Assembly: GCA_034435435.1 (NCBI GenBank)
Contig: DAOTXN010000022.1
Span: forward strand, 1-38,268
Direction of reading: 5' to 3'
Source: DAOTXN01 sp034435435
GTDB taxonomy: Bacteria > Chloroflexota > Anaerolineae > S140-20
DNA: 38,268 nt
This document shows positions 6,843 through 15,267 of the stretch, one piece after another. The notes under the pieces are model-generated. The model did not search any database, was not told the origin of the DNA, and worked only from the letters and a program-made list of their open reading frames with translations. Within the stretch, counting starts at the first letter, position 1; each line of letters begins with the position of its first letter. The translations under genes were made by a program, and so were the position numbers.

Positions 6843-9800
6843 ATGAAATGGAGAACCTTTCTACCCTTGCTTGCCATCGTCGCCCTGGCCCTATTCCTGG
6901 GGGCCTTGCAGGGCGCGGCCTCCCGCGCCGGGGCGCCCGCCGTGGCCGATCAAACGACCGCCCGGCTCATCGAACCCGACCGCCGGACGCCGGACGCATC
7001 CTACAGCGTCGCCGGTCCCTTTGTCAGCCAGCCGGTGGCTCCGGCCGTCTTTAACGGCGACCTGCGCGATCTGCCGCAATTGAGTGCGGGCGGCGCGTTG
7101 CCGCCGGGCGAGTCCCGCGAGATTCCCCTGGGCCTGCCCCCCGGCGTAAAACCGTCGGCGACGGTCGACCGGCGGTTGGAGCCCGTGGCCCAGACCATGC
7201 AGGGGAGCGGTCAGATGCCCGCCCCCATCATCACCTTCGAGGGTGTCAGCGGGCCGGAAGCCGGCGGCTGGGCCCCCCCCGACACCAATGGCGACGTCGG
7301 CCCCAACCATTACATCCAGACCGTCAACATCGGCATCGGTATCTATTCCAAGACCACCGGCGTCGAGCTGGTCAACATCAGTTATAACGACTTTTTTGAC
7401 GGAACCGGCACATCTTGTGATAACAACAACCGCGGCGACCCCGTCGCGCTCTACGATCCGCTGGCCGACCGCTGGATCATCACCGACTTTTCTCTACCTA
7501 GCGGCGGCCCCTTTCTGGAGTGCATCGCCATCTCTCAGAGCGGCGACCCGGTGAGCGGCGGCTGGTACTTTTATGCGCTCAACGCCGGCAACGCCTCCGG
7601 TTCCTGGCACGACTATCCCAAGCTGGGCGTGTGGCCCGACGCCTACTACATGTCGGCCAACATGTTCGACCCGGCCGCGGGGGCCAAAGTGTGGGCGCTG
7701 GACCGCGCCGCCATGTTGAACGGCGACCCGCTGACCGCCGTCTCCTTCGATCTGGGTTCGGCCTACTGGAGCCTGCTGCCGGCCAACCTGCGCGGCGACC
7801 CACCCCCCGCCGGCTCGCCCAACTATTTTGCCTCCATAAACTTTCCCAACCAGCTCTATCTGTGGGAGTTTCACGTCGACTGGGTCACGCCGGGCAACTC
7901 GACCCTCACCGGTCCCACCGCCCTCACCGTGGCCGACATTGACTTTATCTGGGAGATTCCCCAACCCTCTCCCGGCGTGCTGCTCGACAGCCTGGGCGAC
8001 CGGCTGATGATGCAGCTCCAGTATCGTAACCTGGGGGAACACGAATCGCTGTGGGTGAACCACACCGTCGCCAGCGGCGGGGTGGCGGGCGTGCGCTGGT
8101 ACGAGGTCCGCGACCCCGGCGGCGCGCCCATCTTGTACCAGCAAGGCACTTACCAGCCCGATGACCAACATCGCTGGATGGCCAGCCTGGCCGTGGACCA
8201 AGATGGCAACATGGCGGTGGGTTATAGCGTTTCCAGCGACAGCTTGTACCCCGGGATTCGCTACGCCGGGCGACTGGCCGGCGAGCCGTTGGGTGTTCTA
8301 CCGCAGTCCGAGGCCTCGCTGATTGAGGGCAGCGGTGTGCAATTGGGGACCGACCGGTGGGGCGACTATAGCGCCATGAGCGTGGATCCACTGGACGATT
8401 GCACTTTCTGGTACACCCAGGAATACTATGAAACCAGCAGCAGCCGCGACTGGCAGACGCGCATCGGCGCGTTCAAGTTTCCTTCCTGCGGCCAGCCCAA
8501 GGGCTGGATCACCGGCCGCGTCTACGACGCCGGCACGCTGGCCGGCATCCCCGGCGTGTTCGTCGTGGCCGAGGGCCTGACGACCACGTTGACCGTCGAG
8601 ACCGACGCCAACGGTCATTACACCATGACCCTGCCCGGCGCCGCCTACACGCTCACCGCCGGCCCGCTTTTGCCTGCTTATCCCGACCCGGCCAGCGTCA
8701 CCGGGACGCTCGTCACGGCCGGCCTGACGGTCACGCAGGACATTTCTCTTGCCCCATATCCCTATCTGACCGAAGGGGCGGCCTGGGTAGACGACGCCGT
8801 GACCGGCGGCAACGCCAACGGCTACCCCGAGCCGGGCGAGAGCGAGCTCTTGCTTTGGGAGACGCTTTCCAACACCGGCGCGACCACCGCGACCAATGTC
8901 ACGGCGCAGCTCATCGCCCTTTCGCCGGGCGTCACCGTCACCGTCGCCGCCGCCGATTATCCCGACATCGCCGCGGGCCAAGCCCAGGCCAACCTGACTC
9001 CCTTTGTGTTCTCGATTGCCCCCACCGTCACCTGTGGGGCGCGGCTGGACTTTGCCCAGATCGTCGCCGCCGACCAGGGCGTCTACACGGTCTCCCTGAG
9101 CCTGTACGCGATGGCCCTGCTGCCGCCAACGTCGATCCTGAGCGACGATGTAGAGAGCGGGGCCGGCAACTGGGTCACCGGCGGGACTAACAATCACTGG
9201 GCCATCAGCGAGGAACAGGCCCACAGTCCCACGCACGCCTGGTCCGATAGCCCCGGCGGCAATTATCAGGACAACACCAACGCCTGGCTGCGCTCGCCGG
9301 TGATGGATTTTACGGGCAAGGTCAACGCCGCGCTCAGTTTCTGGCAGCGCTACGACCTGGAGACGGGGTGGGACTTTGGCTACCTGGAATACTCGTTGGA
9401 CGGAGGCGCCAATTGGGAAGATGCGGTCAGCAGTTACAGCGGCGTGCAGACGAGCTGGGAACGGCCAACCTTCAATCTGCCGGCCTTGGATAACCAGGCC
9501 GACGTGGCCTTTCGCTTCCGCTTAAGCTCGGATACGGCTGTCACGACCGACGGCTGGTACATCGACGACGTGGACCTCTCGTATCAGCCCTTCGAGTGCA
9601 CTTACCCCGTAGCCCCGCCGGGGGCGCCCGTGCCCGTGGCCCCGGCCGATGGAACCCTCACTACTACCCAGGCGATCACGTTGTCCTGGGAGGCGGGGCC
9701 GGGAGCGCCGCCACAGGGTTACAACCTGGAGCTGGACGGCGCGGTCATCACCACTAGCGCCACCTCGTCGGCCACGCTGCTGTCGCCCGGACTCCACACC

Positions 9801-10424
9801 TGGCGCGTGCGGGCTTTTAATGCCCTGGGCTACTCGGATTATTCCGCCTCCCAAAGCGTGGAAATCGTCACCCTGCCGGGCGCGCCTGCGCTGATCACGC
9901 CGCCCGACGGAACCATCACGACCACGCAAAATATCACCTTCCGCTGGATGGCTGGGACGGGTGGGACGCCGGCGGGCTATAACCTGGAGCTCAACGGCGG
10001 AGTCCTCACCCTGACCCAAACCTCGTTGCCTGTCTTCCTGTCGCCCGGCGCTTATACCTGGCGCGTGCGGGCTTTCAACATGGTGGGCTACTCGGCCTAT
10101 TCCGAGCTTTACACCGTCGAAATTCTGGGGCCGGCGGGCGTGCCCATCCTCCTCTCGCCGCCCGACGAGGCGATCACCGACACTTTTCAGCTTACCTTCA
10201 CCTGGCAAGCCGGCTCCGGCGGGACGCCAGCCGGCTATAACCTGGAGCTGGACGGCGCAGTGTTCACCACCACACAGCCCTCGGCCAGCGCAGTCTTGAC
10301 TGCCGGCCCCCACACCTGGCGGGTGCGGGCCTTTAACGCCCTGGGCTATTCGGCCTATTCTGCCGCGCGGACGGTAACGCTGGTGCAGCGGGTCTATCTG
10401 CCGCTGATTCTGCGGAACGGCTAG
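6843..10424 (+). CDS. Large secreted multidomain protein
   Basis: A 1193-residue exported protein. Residues 1-30 form a signal peptide (KWRTF, then a leucine- and alanine-rich core). Residues about 130-550 form a beta-rich domain of unknown family with WAPPDTNGDVGPNHYIQTVN. About 553-640 looks like a carboxypeptidase-regulatory-type beta sandwich (GWITGRVYDAGTLAGIPGV). About 640-760 resembles a CARDB-like domain (NTGATTATNVTAQL). About 767-925 resembles a MAM- or immune-inhibitor-A-type jelly roll (GYLEYSLDGG, GWYIDDVDL). Three FN3-like repeats of about 86 residues follow, and the protein ends RVYLPLILRNG. No protease active site is seen. It has an AAAGGAG site and is probably a surface or extracellular adhesion or binding protein; the function is not known. 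Confidence 0.85.
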   Translation: MKWRTFLPLLAIVALALFLGALQGAASRAGAPAVADQTTARLIEPDRRTPDASYSVAGPFVSQPVAPAVFNGDLRDLPQLSAGGALPPGESREIPLGLPPGVKPSATVDRRLEPVAQTMQGSGQMPAPIITFEGVSGPEAGGWAPPDTNGDVGPNHYIQTVNIGIGIYSKTTGVELVNISYNDFFDGTGTSCDNNNRGDPVALYDPLADRWIITDFSLPSGGPFLECIAISQSGDPVSGGWYFYALNAGNASGSWHDYPKLGVWPDAYYMSANMFDPAAGAKVWALDRAAMLNGDPLTAVSFDLGSAYWSLLPANLRGDPPPAGSPNYFASINFPNQLYLWEFHVDWVTPGNSTLTGPTALTVADIDFIWEIPQPSPGVLLDSLGDRLMMQLQYRNLGEHESLWVNHTVASGGVAGVRWYEVRDPGGAPILYQQGTYQPDDQHRWMASLAVDQDGNMAVGYSVSSDSLYPGIRYAGRLAGEPLGVLPQSEASLIEGSGVQLGTDRWGDYSAMSVDPLDDCTFWYTQEYYETSSSRDWQTRIGAFKFPSCGQPKGWITGRVYDAGTLAGIPGVFVVAEGLTTTLTVETDANGHYTMTLPGAAYTLTAGPLLPAYPDPASVTGTLVTAGLTVTQDISLAPYPYLTEGAAWVDDAVTGGNANGYPEPGESELLLWETLSNTGATTATNVTAQLIALSPGVTVTVAAADYPDIAAGQAQANLTPFVFSIAPTVTCGARLDFAQIVAADQGVYTVSLSLYAMALLPPTSILSDDVESGAGNWVTGGTNNHWAISEEQAHSPTHAWSDSPGGNYQDNTNAWLRSPVMDFTGKVNAALSFWQRYDLETGWDFGYLEYSLDGGANWEDAVSSYSGVQTSWERPTFNLPALDNQADVAFRFRLSSDTAVTTDGWYIDDVDLSYQPFECTYPVAPPGAPVPVAPADGTLTTTQAITLSWEAGPGAPPQGYNLELDGAVITTSATSSATLLSPGLHTWRVRAFNALGYSDYSASQSVEIVTLPGAPALITPPDGTITTTQNITFRWMAGTGGTPAGYNLELNGGVLTLTQTSLPVFLSPGAYTWRVRAFNMVGYSAYSELYTVEILGPAGVPILLSPPDEAITDTFQLTFTWQAGSGGTPAGYNLELDGAVFTTTQPSASAVLTAGPHTWRVRAFNALGYSAYSAARTVTLVQRVYLPLILRNG
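9618..10388 (+). repeat. Three tandem FN3-like coding repeats
   Basis: Units begin at 9618, 9876 and 10131 and are 255-258 bases long. Each encodes PADGT- or PPDGT-like starts, GYNLEL(D/N)G in the middle and TWRVRAFN..GYS.YS near the end. The strong similarity of the last part of each unit points to recent duplication inside the gene. Confidence 0.85.
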
Positions 10425-10430
10425 CGCCTC

Positions 10431-10466
10431 AAGCCCCGGTCTCTTTAAGAACCGGGGCTTTTTTCT
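10431..10466 (+). terminator. Rho-independent terminator
   Basis: AAGCCCCGGT (10431-10440) pairs with ACCGGGGCTT (10451-10460) around a 10-base loop, followed by TTTTCTTCTT. It lies seven bases after the stop of the secreted protein gene. Confidence 0.92.
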
Positions 10467-10469
10467 TCT

Positions 10470-10498
10470 TTGACGCCGGATAGATGTTTCGCTACAAT
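10470..10498 (+). promoter_or_regulatory. Sigma70-type promoter
   Basis: TTGACG (10470-10475), a 17-base spacer and TACAAT (10493-10498). It follows the terminator directly and drives the hypothetical gene at 10528. Confidence 0.8.
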
Positions 10499-10527
10499 GG
10501 TAAGATACGCGGAATAGGAGGCGCAAG

Positions 10528-10995
10528 ATGACAGAAGAAACCAGGGGTATGCAACAAGAGCTTCATAGAAAGCTGGGCGTTGATCTGTTCAACGCCGTGT
10601 GGGGCTTGTTGGACAAGTCGGATCGGACACCGGACGAAAATCTCAAAATGGTACACATGGCCCACGCCTCGCGCTATCATTGGGGTGAGGTGGGCACGCC
10701 GCTGAATTTTGAGCGCGGCGAATGGCAGATTTCGCGGGTGTATGCCGTGTTGGGGCGGGCCGAGCCGGCCCTGTTCCACGCCCAGACCTGTCTGGCGATT
10801 TGTCAGGAACACGGCTATAGCGATTTTGACCTTGCCTTTGCCTATGAGGCCATGGCCCGCGCCCACGCCGTCACCGGGAACGCCGCCGAACGCGCCAGGT
10901 ATCTCAAACTAGCTCAGGAAGCGGGCCAGCAAATCGCGGAGGAAGAAGACAAGGGTGCCTTTTTCGCCGAGTTGAACACGGTTCCATCTGATTAG
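10528..10995 (+). CDS. Conserved helical hypothetical protein (TPR-like)
   Basis: A 155-residue soluble, almost wholly helical protein. The pattern of residues 45-140 (HASRYHWGEVG, RGEWQISRVYAVLGRAEPALFHAQTCLAICQEHG, DLAFAYEAMARAHAVTGNAAERARYLKLAQEAG) fits three to four TPR-like helix pairs. No enzymatic motif is visible. GGAGG precedes the ATG, and the gene has its own promoter. Its stop overlaps the stop of the convergent toxin gene (TTAG), with no terminator between. Function unknown. Confidence 0.75.
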   Translation: MTEETRGMQQELHRKLGVDLFNAVWGLLDKSDRTPDENLKMVHMAHASRYHWGEVGTPLNFERGEWQISRVYAVLGRAEPALFHAQTCLAICQEHGYSDFDLAFAYEAMARAHAVTGNAAERARYLKLAQEAGQQIAEEEDKGAFFAELNTVPSD

Positions 10996-11270
10996 AGTCT
11001 GTTGATGCGGTCGTACGTGATGTCGTGCTGAGCAATGTCATCAATAATGATACGCCGGCTGTTGGCATCGAGGAGATAGGGGATGCGGAAGGATCCGCTG
11101 TGCAGACTGAAGAAGGGGCTGCCCTTAATAGGTTGATGCGCAATCTCATCGGTATGCTCGGCCAGCCATTCAATCTTGTGAATGATGGCTTGCGCAGCCT
11201 TGGGGTTCTTTCGCGCCAGTTTGTGTAGGGCGCGGCGGGCTTGGGATGTGAACTCGTAGCGATATTTCAC
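10992..11270 (-). CDS. RelE/ParE-type toxin (second pair)
   Basis: A 92-residue basic protein of the RelE/ParE superfamily: YRYEFTSQARRALHKLARKNPKAAQAIIHKIEWL, then SGSFRIPYLLDANSRRIIIDDIAQHDITYDRI. In most relatives the strand reads R.xYxxd; here it is FRIPYLLD, and the C-terminal H-x2-x-YD pattern is kept. Its ATG overlaps the upstream antitoxin stop by four bases (11267-11270), so the antitoxin is translated first. The likely target is mRNA at the ribosome or gyrase. Confidence 0.75.
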   Translation of the reverse strand: MKYRYEFTSQARRALHKLARKNPKAAQAIIHKIEWLAEHTDEIAHQPIKGSPFFSLHSGSFRIPYLLDANSRRIIIDDIAQHDITYDRINRL

Positions 11271-11563
11271 AGGTCCAGTCCCAGATCGCGCAGCTCTTGG
11301 ATGACCTGGTCGCCGCTAGTGAGTTTCATTTCCCCTTTTTGAATGGCTTGATAATCTTGCTGCAGCTCGGCGAGGTAGGCGGGTGCAATCTCTTCGGTCG
11401 CGTACATGACCTTCGTGCCATTCTCATTTACATAATAGTCCCGACGCAATTCCTCACGCACTACTCGCTGTACAACAGTCGCAATGAGGGTTTCTAACTC
11501 ACGCACAGTGAGTTGGATTACTGGTTGTTCCGGTGACATAAGCGCTTGTTCACTCACGGTCAA
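11267..11563 (-). CDS. Antitoxin of the second toxin pair
   Basis: A 98-residue acidic protein with a helical N-terminal part (IQLTVRELETLIATVVQRVVREELRRDYYVNENGTKVMY) and an acidic C-terminal part (YLAELQQDYQAIQKGEMKLTSGDQVIQELRDLGLDL) that would bind the toxin. The family is uncertain. The start could be TTG at 11563, GTG at 11557 or ATG at 11539; no site has a strong ribosome binding sequence, and the longest is given. An extended -10 promoter lies directly upstream. Confidence 0.6.
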   Translation of the reverse strand: MTVSEQALMSPEQPVIQLTVRELETLIATVVQRVVREELRRDYYVNENGTKVMYATEEIAPAYLAELQQDYQAIQKGEMKLTSGDQVIQELRDLGLDL

Positions 11564-11584
11564 ACTTCTATCCCTGACGCCTGT

Positions 11585-11612
11585 ACTATATCACAAATGA
11601 GCCATAAAACAA
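11585..11612 (-). promoter_or_regulatory. Promoter of the second toxin-antitoxin operon
   Basis: On the minus strand TTGTTT (11612-11607), 16 bases, then TATAGT (11590-11585) preceded by TGA, giving an extended -10. Predicted start near 11578, about 15 bases before the first possible start codon. Confidence 0.65.
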
Positions 11613-11629
11613 GTGGTCTGATTCATTCC

Positions 11630-11664
11630 CTGTCTACCATCCGCTGTTTACTGTCTACCTGTTC
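11630..11664. repeat. Heptamer repeat covering the stop codon of the debranching gene
   Basis: Five 7-bp units of the CTGTNTA/CCNTNNN type in tandem. The TAG stop (11657-11655, minus strand) of the glucosidase gene lies inside one unit, and its last residues (VNR) are read from the repeat. Confidence 0.55.
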
Positions 11665-13697
11665 ACCATCAGCCACACCCGCAACACTTCCGCTACACTC
11701 CACGCCTGGGCGATGCAGCCGCGCGGGGTGTGAGGCGGATTCCCGTCGAAAATCTCGCTGATGCTGCCCACGCCGTGGTCGGCCAGGTGGTGCGCGAACG
11801 GGCGCAAAAAACTGCGGGCCGTCTCGGCGTCGCCGTACACCTTATAGTGCGCCTCCACGAACGGGCCGATGAGCCAGCCCCATACTGTGCCCTGGTGATA
11901 GGCCCCGTCGCGTTGCCAGCGGTCGCCGCCGTATTGGCCCGCGTAGGCCGGGTAGTTGGATGCCAGCGAGCGTAGCCCGTGCGAGGTGAGTAGCGAGGCG
12001 GCGCATTTGTCCACCACCTGCCGGGCCTGATCGGGCGCGAGCGGGCTGAAAGGCAGCGACACGGCGAACAATTGGTTCGGGCGCAGCGCCGGATCATTCC
12101 CATTCGGACCGTCGATCACGTCGTACAGATAGCCGCCGTCGGCGCGCCAGAAACGCTGTCGAAAACTGTTGCCAACCCGCTCGGCCAGCGCGGTCCAACG
12201 CGCGGCGTCGTCCGGGCGGTTCAGCCGTTCGGCGAACTCGGCCATGATGCGCAGCGCGTTATACCACAGCGCATTGATCTCCACCGGCTTGCCCTCGCGC
12301 GGCGTCACCACCCAATTTTCCACCTTGGCGTCCATCCAGGTGAGCTGCACGCCCGCCTCGCCGGCGCACAGTAGATCGTCCGCTTCGTCCACCCGAATGC
12401 CGTAACGGGTGCCGCGCACGTGCCATTCGATGATTTCGACCAGGGTGGGGTAGAGATTGGAGACTAGAGATTGCTCTGCTGGGTCATGGCGCTCGGACAG
12501 ATATTGCTCGAACCGATAAATGGCGTTCAAGTACCACAGCGTCGCGTCCGCGGTGTTGTATTCTGGCGCTTGACCTTCGTCGGGGAAGCGATTGGGCAGC
12601 ATGCCCTGATCCACGTAGCGGGCAAAAGTGCGCAGGATGGTGGCAGCCACGTCGGGCCGGCCCGTCGCAAGCGTCAGGCCGGGCAGAGCGATCATCGTGT
12701 CACGGCCCCAGTCGCCGAACCAGGGATAGCCGGCAATGACGGACTTGCCGATTTTGGATTTTGGATTTTGGATTTCCGAATCCCGGTTCACGATGAATTG
12801 GTCGGCGGCGAGGACGAGGTGTTGGATCCAATCCGGCTGGTCGTCGAGGTCGGCGCATTCCAGCAACGCGGACTGGCGCTGCCTCTCAGCCTGATAGGCT
12901 GCCTCACCGTCGAGACCGGCGTCTTCGTGCAGCGTAGCGACAAAGGTAAGCGTTTCGCCCGGGCGCAGCTCGACCTCGAAATGGCCCGGCGAGAACAAGT
13001 CCTCTTTGGTGTCCAGGCCCCGATAGGCCTCGACGCGGTGATAAAAGCCCCAGTACCAGTTCGGGTCGAGCTGAAACTTGCCCCGGTCGGCCCGCAGCCA
13101 ACACAGGCGCGCGCCAGGACCAAACTTGACCTGCGCGCCGTTTTCCACCAGTTGTATGCCCAGGTGCTCTGACGTGCCGGTGCGATGCACGTGATAGTCG
13201 CGCCAGCCGCCGATGGGCGTCAGATTGAGCTGGATCGAACGTGTCCCGCGCGCCAGGCGATAGGTCACGTAAGTGGTGTTGGCGGCGTGGGCCATCCATA
13301 CCCGCTTTTCCAGCAGCGCGTCGGCCAGGGCATAGGTGAACACCGGAATCGTCCCTTCTAGGCGAAAGCTCTCCAGCAGCTTGTAGCCGTGGGGCGAGAT
13401 CGTGCGGCTGGCCCACTCGTTGGTGGAAAGGGCGTACACCTGCCCGTTGAGCGTGGCCTGCTCTTCCAGGCGAGCCAACACCAGCGTGCGGCCCAGCGGC
13501 GGCTGCAGCGCGGCGATCAGCAGCCCGTGGTAGCGGCGGGTGTTCATCCCCGCCAGCGTGCCCGAGGCAAACCCGCCAATGCCGTTGGTAACCAGCCACT
13601 CGCGGCGGGCGGCGATGTCGAGGTCGCCGGTGATGTCTCGGCCAAACGAGATGAGAGATGGGTAGCTGGTAGATTGGAGATTGGTAGGTTGGTCCAT
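11655..13697 (-). CDS. Amylo-alpha-1,6-glucosidase / glycogen debranching enzyme
   Basis: Hydrolyses alpha-1,6 branch points in glycogen or starch-like glucans. The 680-residue protein has the N-terminal GDE domain (REWLVTNGIGGFASGTLAGMNTRRYHGLL) and the C-terminal (alpha/alpha)6 barrel with YPWFGDWGRDTMIALPGL, the acidic segment WMDAKVENWVVTPREGKPVEINALWYNALR and YHQGTVWGWLIGPFVEA, typical of the bacterial single-domain debranching family. The ATG at 13697 is chosen because upstream codons encode Cys/Ser/Arg-rich sequence unlike protein; GAGG lies about 12 bases before it. Three stretches (residues near 3-15, around 407-416, and about 307-316) are read from short tandem repeats. It may be co-transcribed with rarA, 163 bases upstream. 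Confidence 0.9.
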   Translation of the reverse strand: MDQPTNLQSTSYPSLISFGRDITGDLDIAARREWLVTNGIGGFASGTLAGMNTRRYHGLLIAALQPPLGRTLVLARLEEQATLNGQVYALSTNEWASRTISPHGYKLLESFRLEGTIPVFTYALADALLEKRVWMAHAANTTYVTYRLARGTRSIQLNLTPIGGWRDYHVHRTGTSEHLGIQLVENGAQVKFGPGARLCWLRADRGKFQLDPNWYWGFYHRVEAYRGLDTKEDLFSPGHFEVELRPGETLTFVATLHEDAGLDGEAAYQAERQRQSALLECADLDDQPDWIQHLVLAADQFIVNRDSEIQNPKSKIGKSVIAGYPWFGDWGRDTMIALPGLTLATGRPDVAATILRTFARYVDQGMLPNRFPDEGQAPEYNTADATLWYLNAIYRFEQYLSERHDPAEQSLVSNLYPTLVEIIEWHVRGTRYGIRVDEADDLLCAGEAGVQLTWMDAKVENWVVTPREGKPVEINALWYNALRIMAEFAERLNRPDDAARWTALAERVGNSFRQRFWRADGGYLYDVIDGPNGNDPALRPNQLFAVSLPFSPLAPDQARQVVDKCAASLLTSHGLRSLASNYPAYAGQYGGDRWQRDGAYHQGTVWGWLIGPFVEAHYKVYGDAETARSFLRPFAHHLADHGVGSISEIFDGNPPHTPRGCIAQAWSVAEVLRVWLMVNR
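12449..12476. repeat. In-frame heptamer repeat inside the debranching gene
   Basis: Four 7-bp units alternating like GGTAGAG and ATTGGAG. On the coding strand they give SLVSNLYPTLV, a segment that looks inserted between two helices of the catalytic barrel. Confidence 0.6.
12750..12777. repeat. In-frame GATTTTG heptamer repeat inside the debranching gene
   Basis: Three perfect GATTTTG units and one diverged unit. On the coding strand they give IQNPKSKIG, a low-complexity segment between the N-terminal domain and the catalytic barrel that is foreign to the family. Confidence 0.85.
13651..13692. repeat. Heptamer repeat at the start of the debranching gene
   Basis: Six imperfect 7-bp units (GATTGGA, GATTGGT and relatives). 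They encode the N-terminal residues after MD (QPTNLQSTSYPSLIS), before the conserved domain begins. Confidence 0.6.
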
Positions 13698-13701
13698 CTT
13701 G

Positions 13702-13860
13702 ATGACAGCCTCATTTCTGATCGAAGAGCATCTCGTCTGGGAAGATTCGATCGAGTGGCGCGACACCGTCGAGCAATTACAGACCCTCAAACTCAATCGG
13801 AGCATCCTGACGTGGCTGAACAACTTGCTCGCGCAGTCGCCCGCTTTGCTGGGTCGGTAG
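13702..13860 (+). CDS. Possible small protein of 52 residues
   Basis: An ATG-to-TAG frame between the minus-strand rarA and glucosidase genes. It reads as a plausible amphipathic protein (MTASFLIEEHLVWEDSIEW, QLQTLKLNRSILTWLNNLL), whereas the minus strand here gives Cys/Ser/Arg-rich nonsense. No good ribosome binding site is seen, and the upstream sequence is the heptamer repeat. It could be a small gene or the end of a decayed one. Its stop abuts the rarA stop. Confidence 0.3.
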   Translation: MTASFLIEEHLVWEDSIEWRDTVEQLQTLKLNRSILTWLNNLLAQSPALLGR

Positions 13861-15246
13861 TCATCCCATCGGTTCTGCTTCTCCCCCTTGCGATCTCAGG
13901 ACCGCTAGCCGTTCATTGATCTTGGCCTCGTATCCCTGATCGCCCGGCTGATACCACCCACCCTCGACCCCCTCTGGCAGGTAACGCTGTTCGACCCAGT
14001 GGCCGGGGTAGTCGTGGGGATATTTATAGCCTTGTTTACCCCGCCCGTCGGGGTCGTGCTCCCCAAGCGTCTCTTTGTAATGCTTGCCCAGCTCGCCTTC
14101 AAAGCGCCCGCTCTTGTCGGCCAGATAGATGGGCGCCGGCCCGGCCCCGTGTTCTTGAATGTGCGCCAACGCTCCAAACAGCGCCCCGGCCGAGTTGCTC
14201 TTGGGCGCGGTCGCCAGGTACAGCGTCGCCAGCGACAGGTGGAACTGGCCCTCCGGCAGCCCCACCCACTCGAAAGCCCGGGCGCAGGCGTCCACCACGA
14301 CCACGGCGTGCGGGTCGGCCAGGCCGATGTCTTCGGCAGCCAGAATGTACAGTCGGCGCAGGATAAAGCGCGCGTCCTCGCCCGCGTAGAGCATCTTGGC
14401 CAGCCAGTACAGCGCCGCGTCGGGGTCAGAGCCGCGCACGCTCTTGATGAACGCGCTGATGGTGTCGTAATGCTCGTCGCCGCCCTTGTCGTAACGCACG
14501 GCGCGGCGCTGGATGCTCTCTTGGGCCACTTCCAGCGTCACGTGCACGCGGCCCGATTTGTCCGCTCGCGTGGTGGTCACGGCCAGCTCCAGCGCGTTGA
14601 GCGCGTTGCGAGCGTCGCCCCCGGCGATGCGCACCAGGTGCGCCAGCGCATCGTCGTCTACCGTGGCCGGGACTTGGCCCAGCCCGCGCCCGGCGTCGGT
14701 CAGGGCGCGGCGCAACAACGTTTCCACGTCGGCGTCGGTCAGCGTTCGGAACTGAAAGACTCGCGAGCGGCTGACCAACGGCGCGATGACCTCAAAGTAA
14801 GGGTTCTCGGTCGTCGCGCCCACCAGGATCAGCGTGCCGTCTTCGACGTGCGGCAGCAGCGCGTCTTGTTGGGCTTTGTTCCAGCGGTGAATCTCGTCCA
14901 CCAGCAAGATGGTGCGGTGGCCGTAGAGCGCCCGTTGTTCTTTGGCCTCCTGAATAATCTTGCGCAATTCTGGGATGCCCGCCAACACGGCGCTGATGGT
15001 CTCAAAGCGCGACTGGGTGGTGCGGGCGATGACCATGGCCAGCGTGGTTTTGCCGCAGCCGGGCGGTCCCCAAAAGATCATCGAGGAGAGCTGGTCGCCC
15101 TCGATGGCGCGGCGCAGCAGGCGGCCCGGCCCGACGATCTCTTCCTGGCCGACAAACTCGTCCAGCGTGCGTGGACGCATACGGGCGGCCAATGGAGCTT
15201 CGCGTTCTATCTGTTCCTGGCGGGCGTGGGTAAAAAGATCGCTCAT
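13861..15246 (-). CDS. rarA: Replication-associated recombination protein A (AAA+ ATPase)
   Basis: A clamp-loader-like AAA+ ATPase of the RarA/MgsA/WRNIP1 family that acts at stalled replication forks. The 461-residue protein has Walker A GPPGCGKTT (60-68), Walker B ILLVDEIHR (113-121), sensor 1 GATTENP and the arginine-finger region SRSRVF. The C-terminal MgsA tetramerisation region contains EDIGLADPHAVVVVDACARAFEWVGLPEG and SNSAGALFGA. Length is normal. The ATG at 15246 lies directly after a TATAAT box with no ribosome binding site, so its mRNA may be leaderless. Confidence 0.95.
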   Translation of the reverse strand: MSDLFTHARQEQIEREAPLAARMRPRTLDEFVGQEEIVGPGRLLRRAIEGDQLSSMIFWGPPGCGKTTLAMVIARTTQSRFETISAVLAGIPELRKIIQEAKEQRALYGHRTILLVDEIHRWNKAQQDALLPHVEDGTLILVGATTENPYFEVIAPLVSRSRVFQFRTLTDADVETLLRRALTDAGRGLGQVPATVDDDALAHLVRIAGGDARNALNALELAVTTTRADKSGRVHVTLEVAQESIQRRAVRYDKGGDEHYDTISAFIKSVRGSDPDAALYWLAKMLYAGEDARFILRRLYILAAEDIGLADPHAVVVVDACARAFEWVGLPEGQFHLSLATLYLATAPKSNSAGALFGALAHIQEHGAGPAPIYLADKSGRFEGELGKHYKETLGEHDPDGRGKQGYKYPHDYPGHWVEQRYLPEGVEGGWYQPGDQGYEAKINERLAVLRSQGGEAEPMG

Positions 15247-15253
15247 GGGTTCT

Positions 15254-15259
15254 ATTATA
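15254..15259 (-). promoter_or_regulatory. -10 box of rarA, close to the start codon
   Basis: A perfect TATAAT on the minus strand, seven bases before the ATG of rarA. Transcription would begin at about 15247, at or one base before the start codon. The -35 region (CTTCAC with a 17-base spacer) is weak and lies in a heptamer repeat. Confidence 0.6.
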
Positions 15260-15267
15260 TCCGGGAA

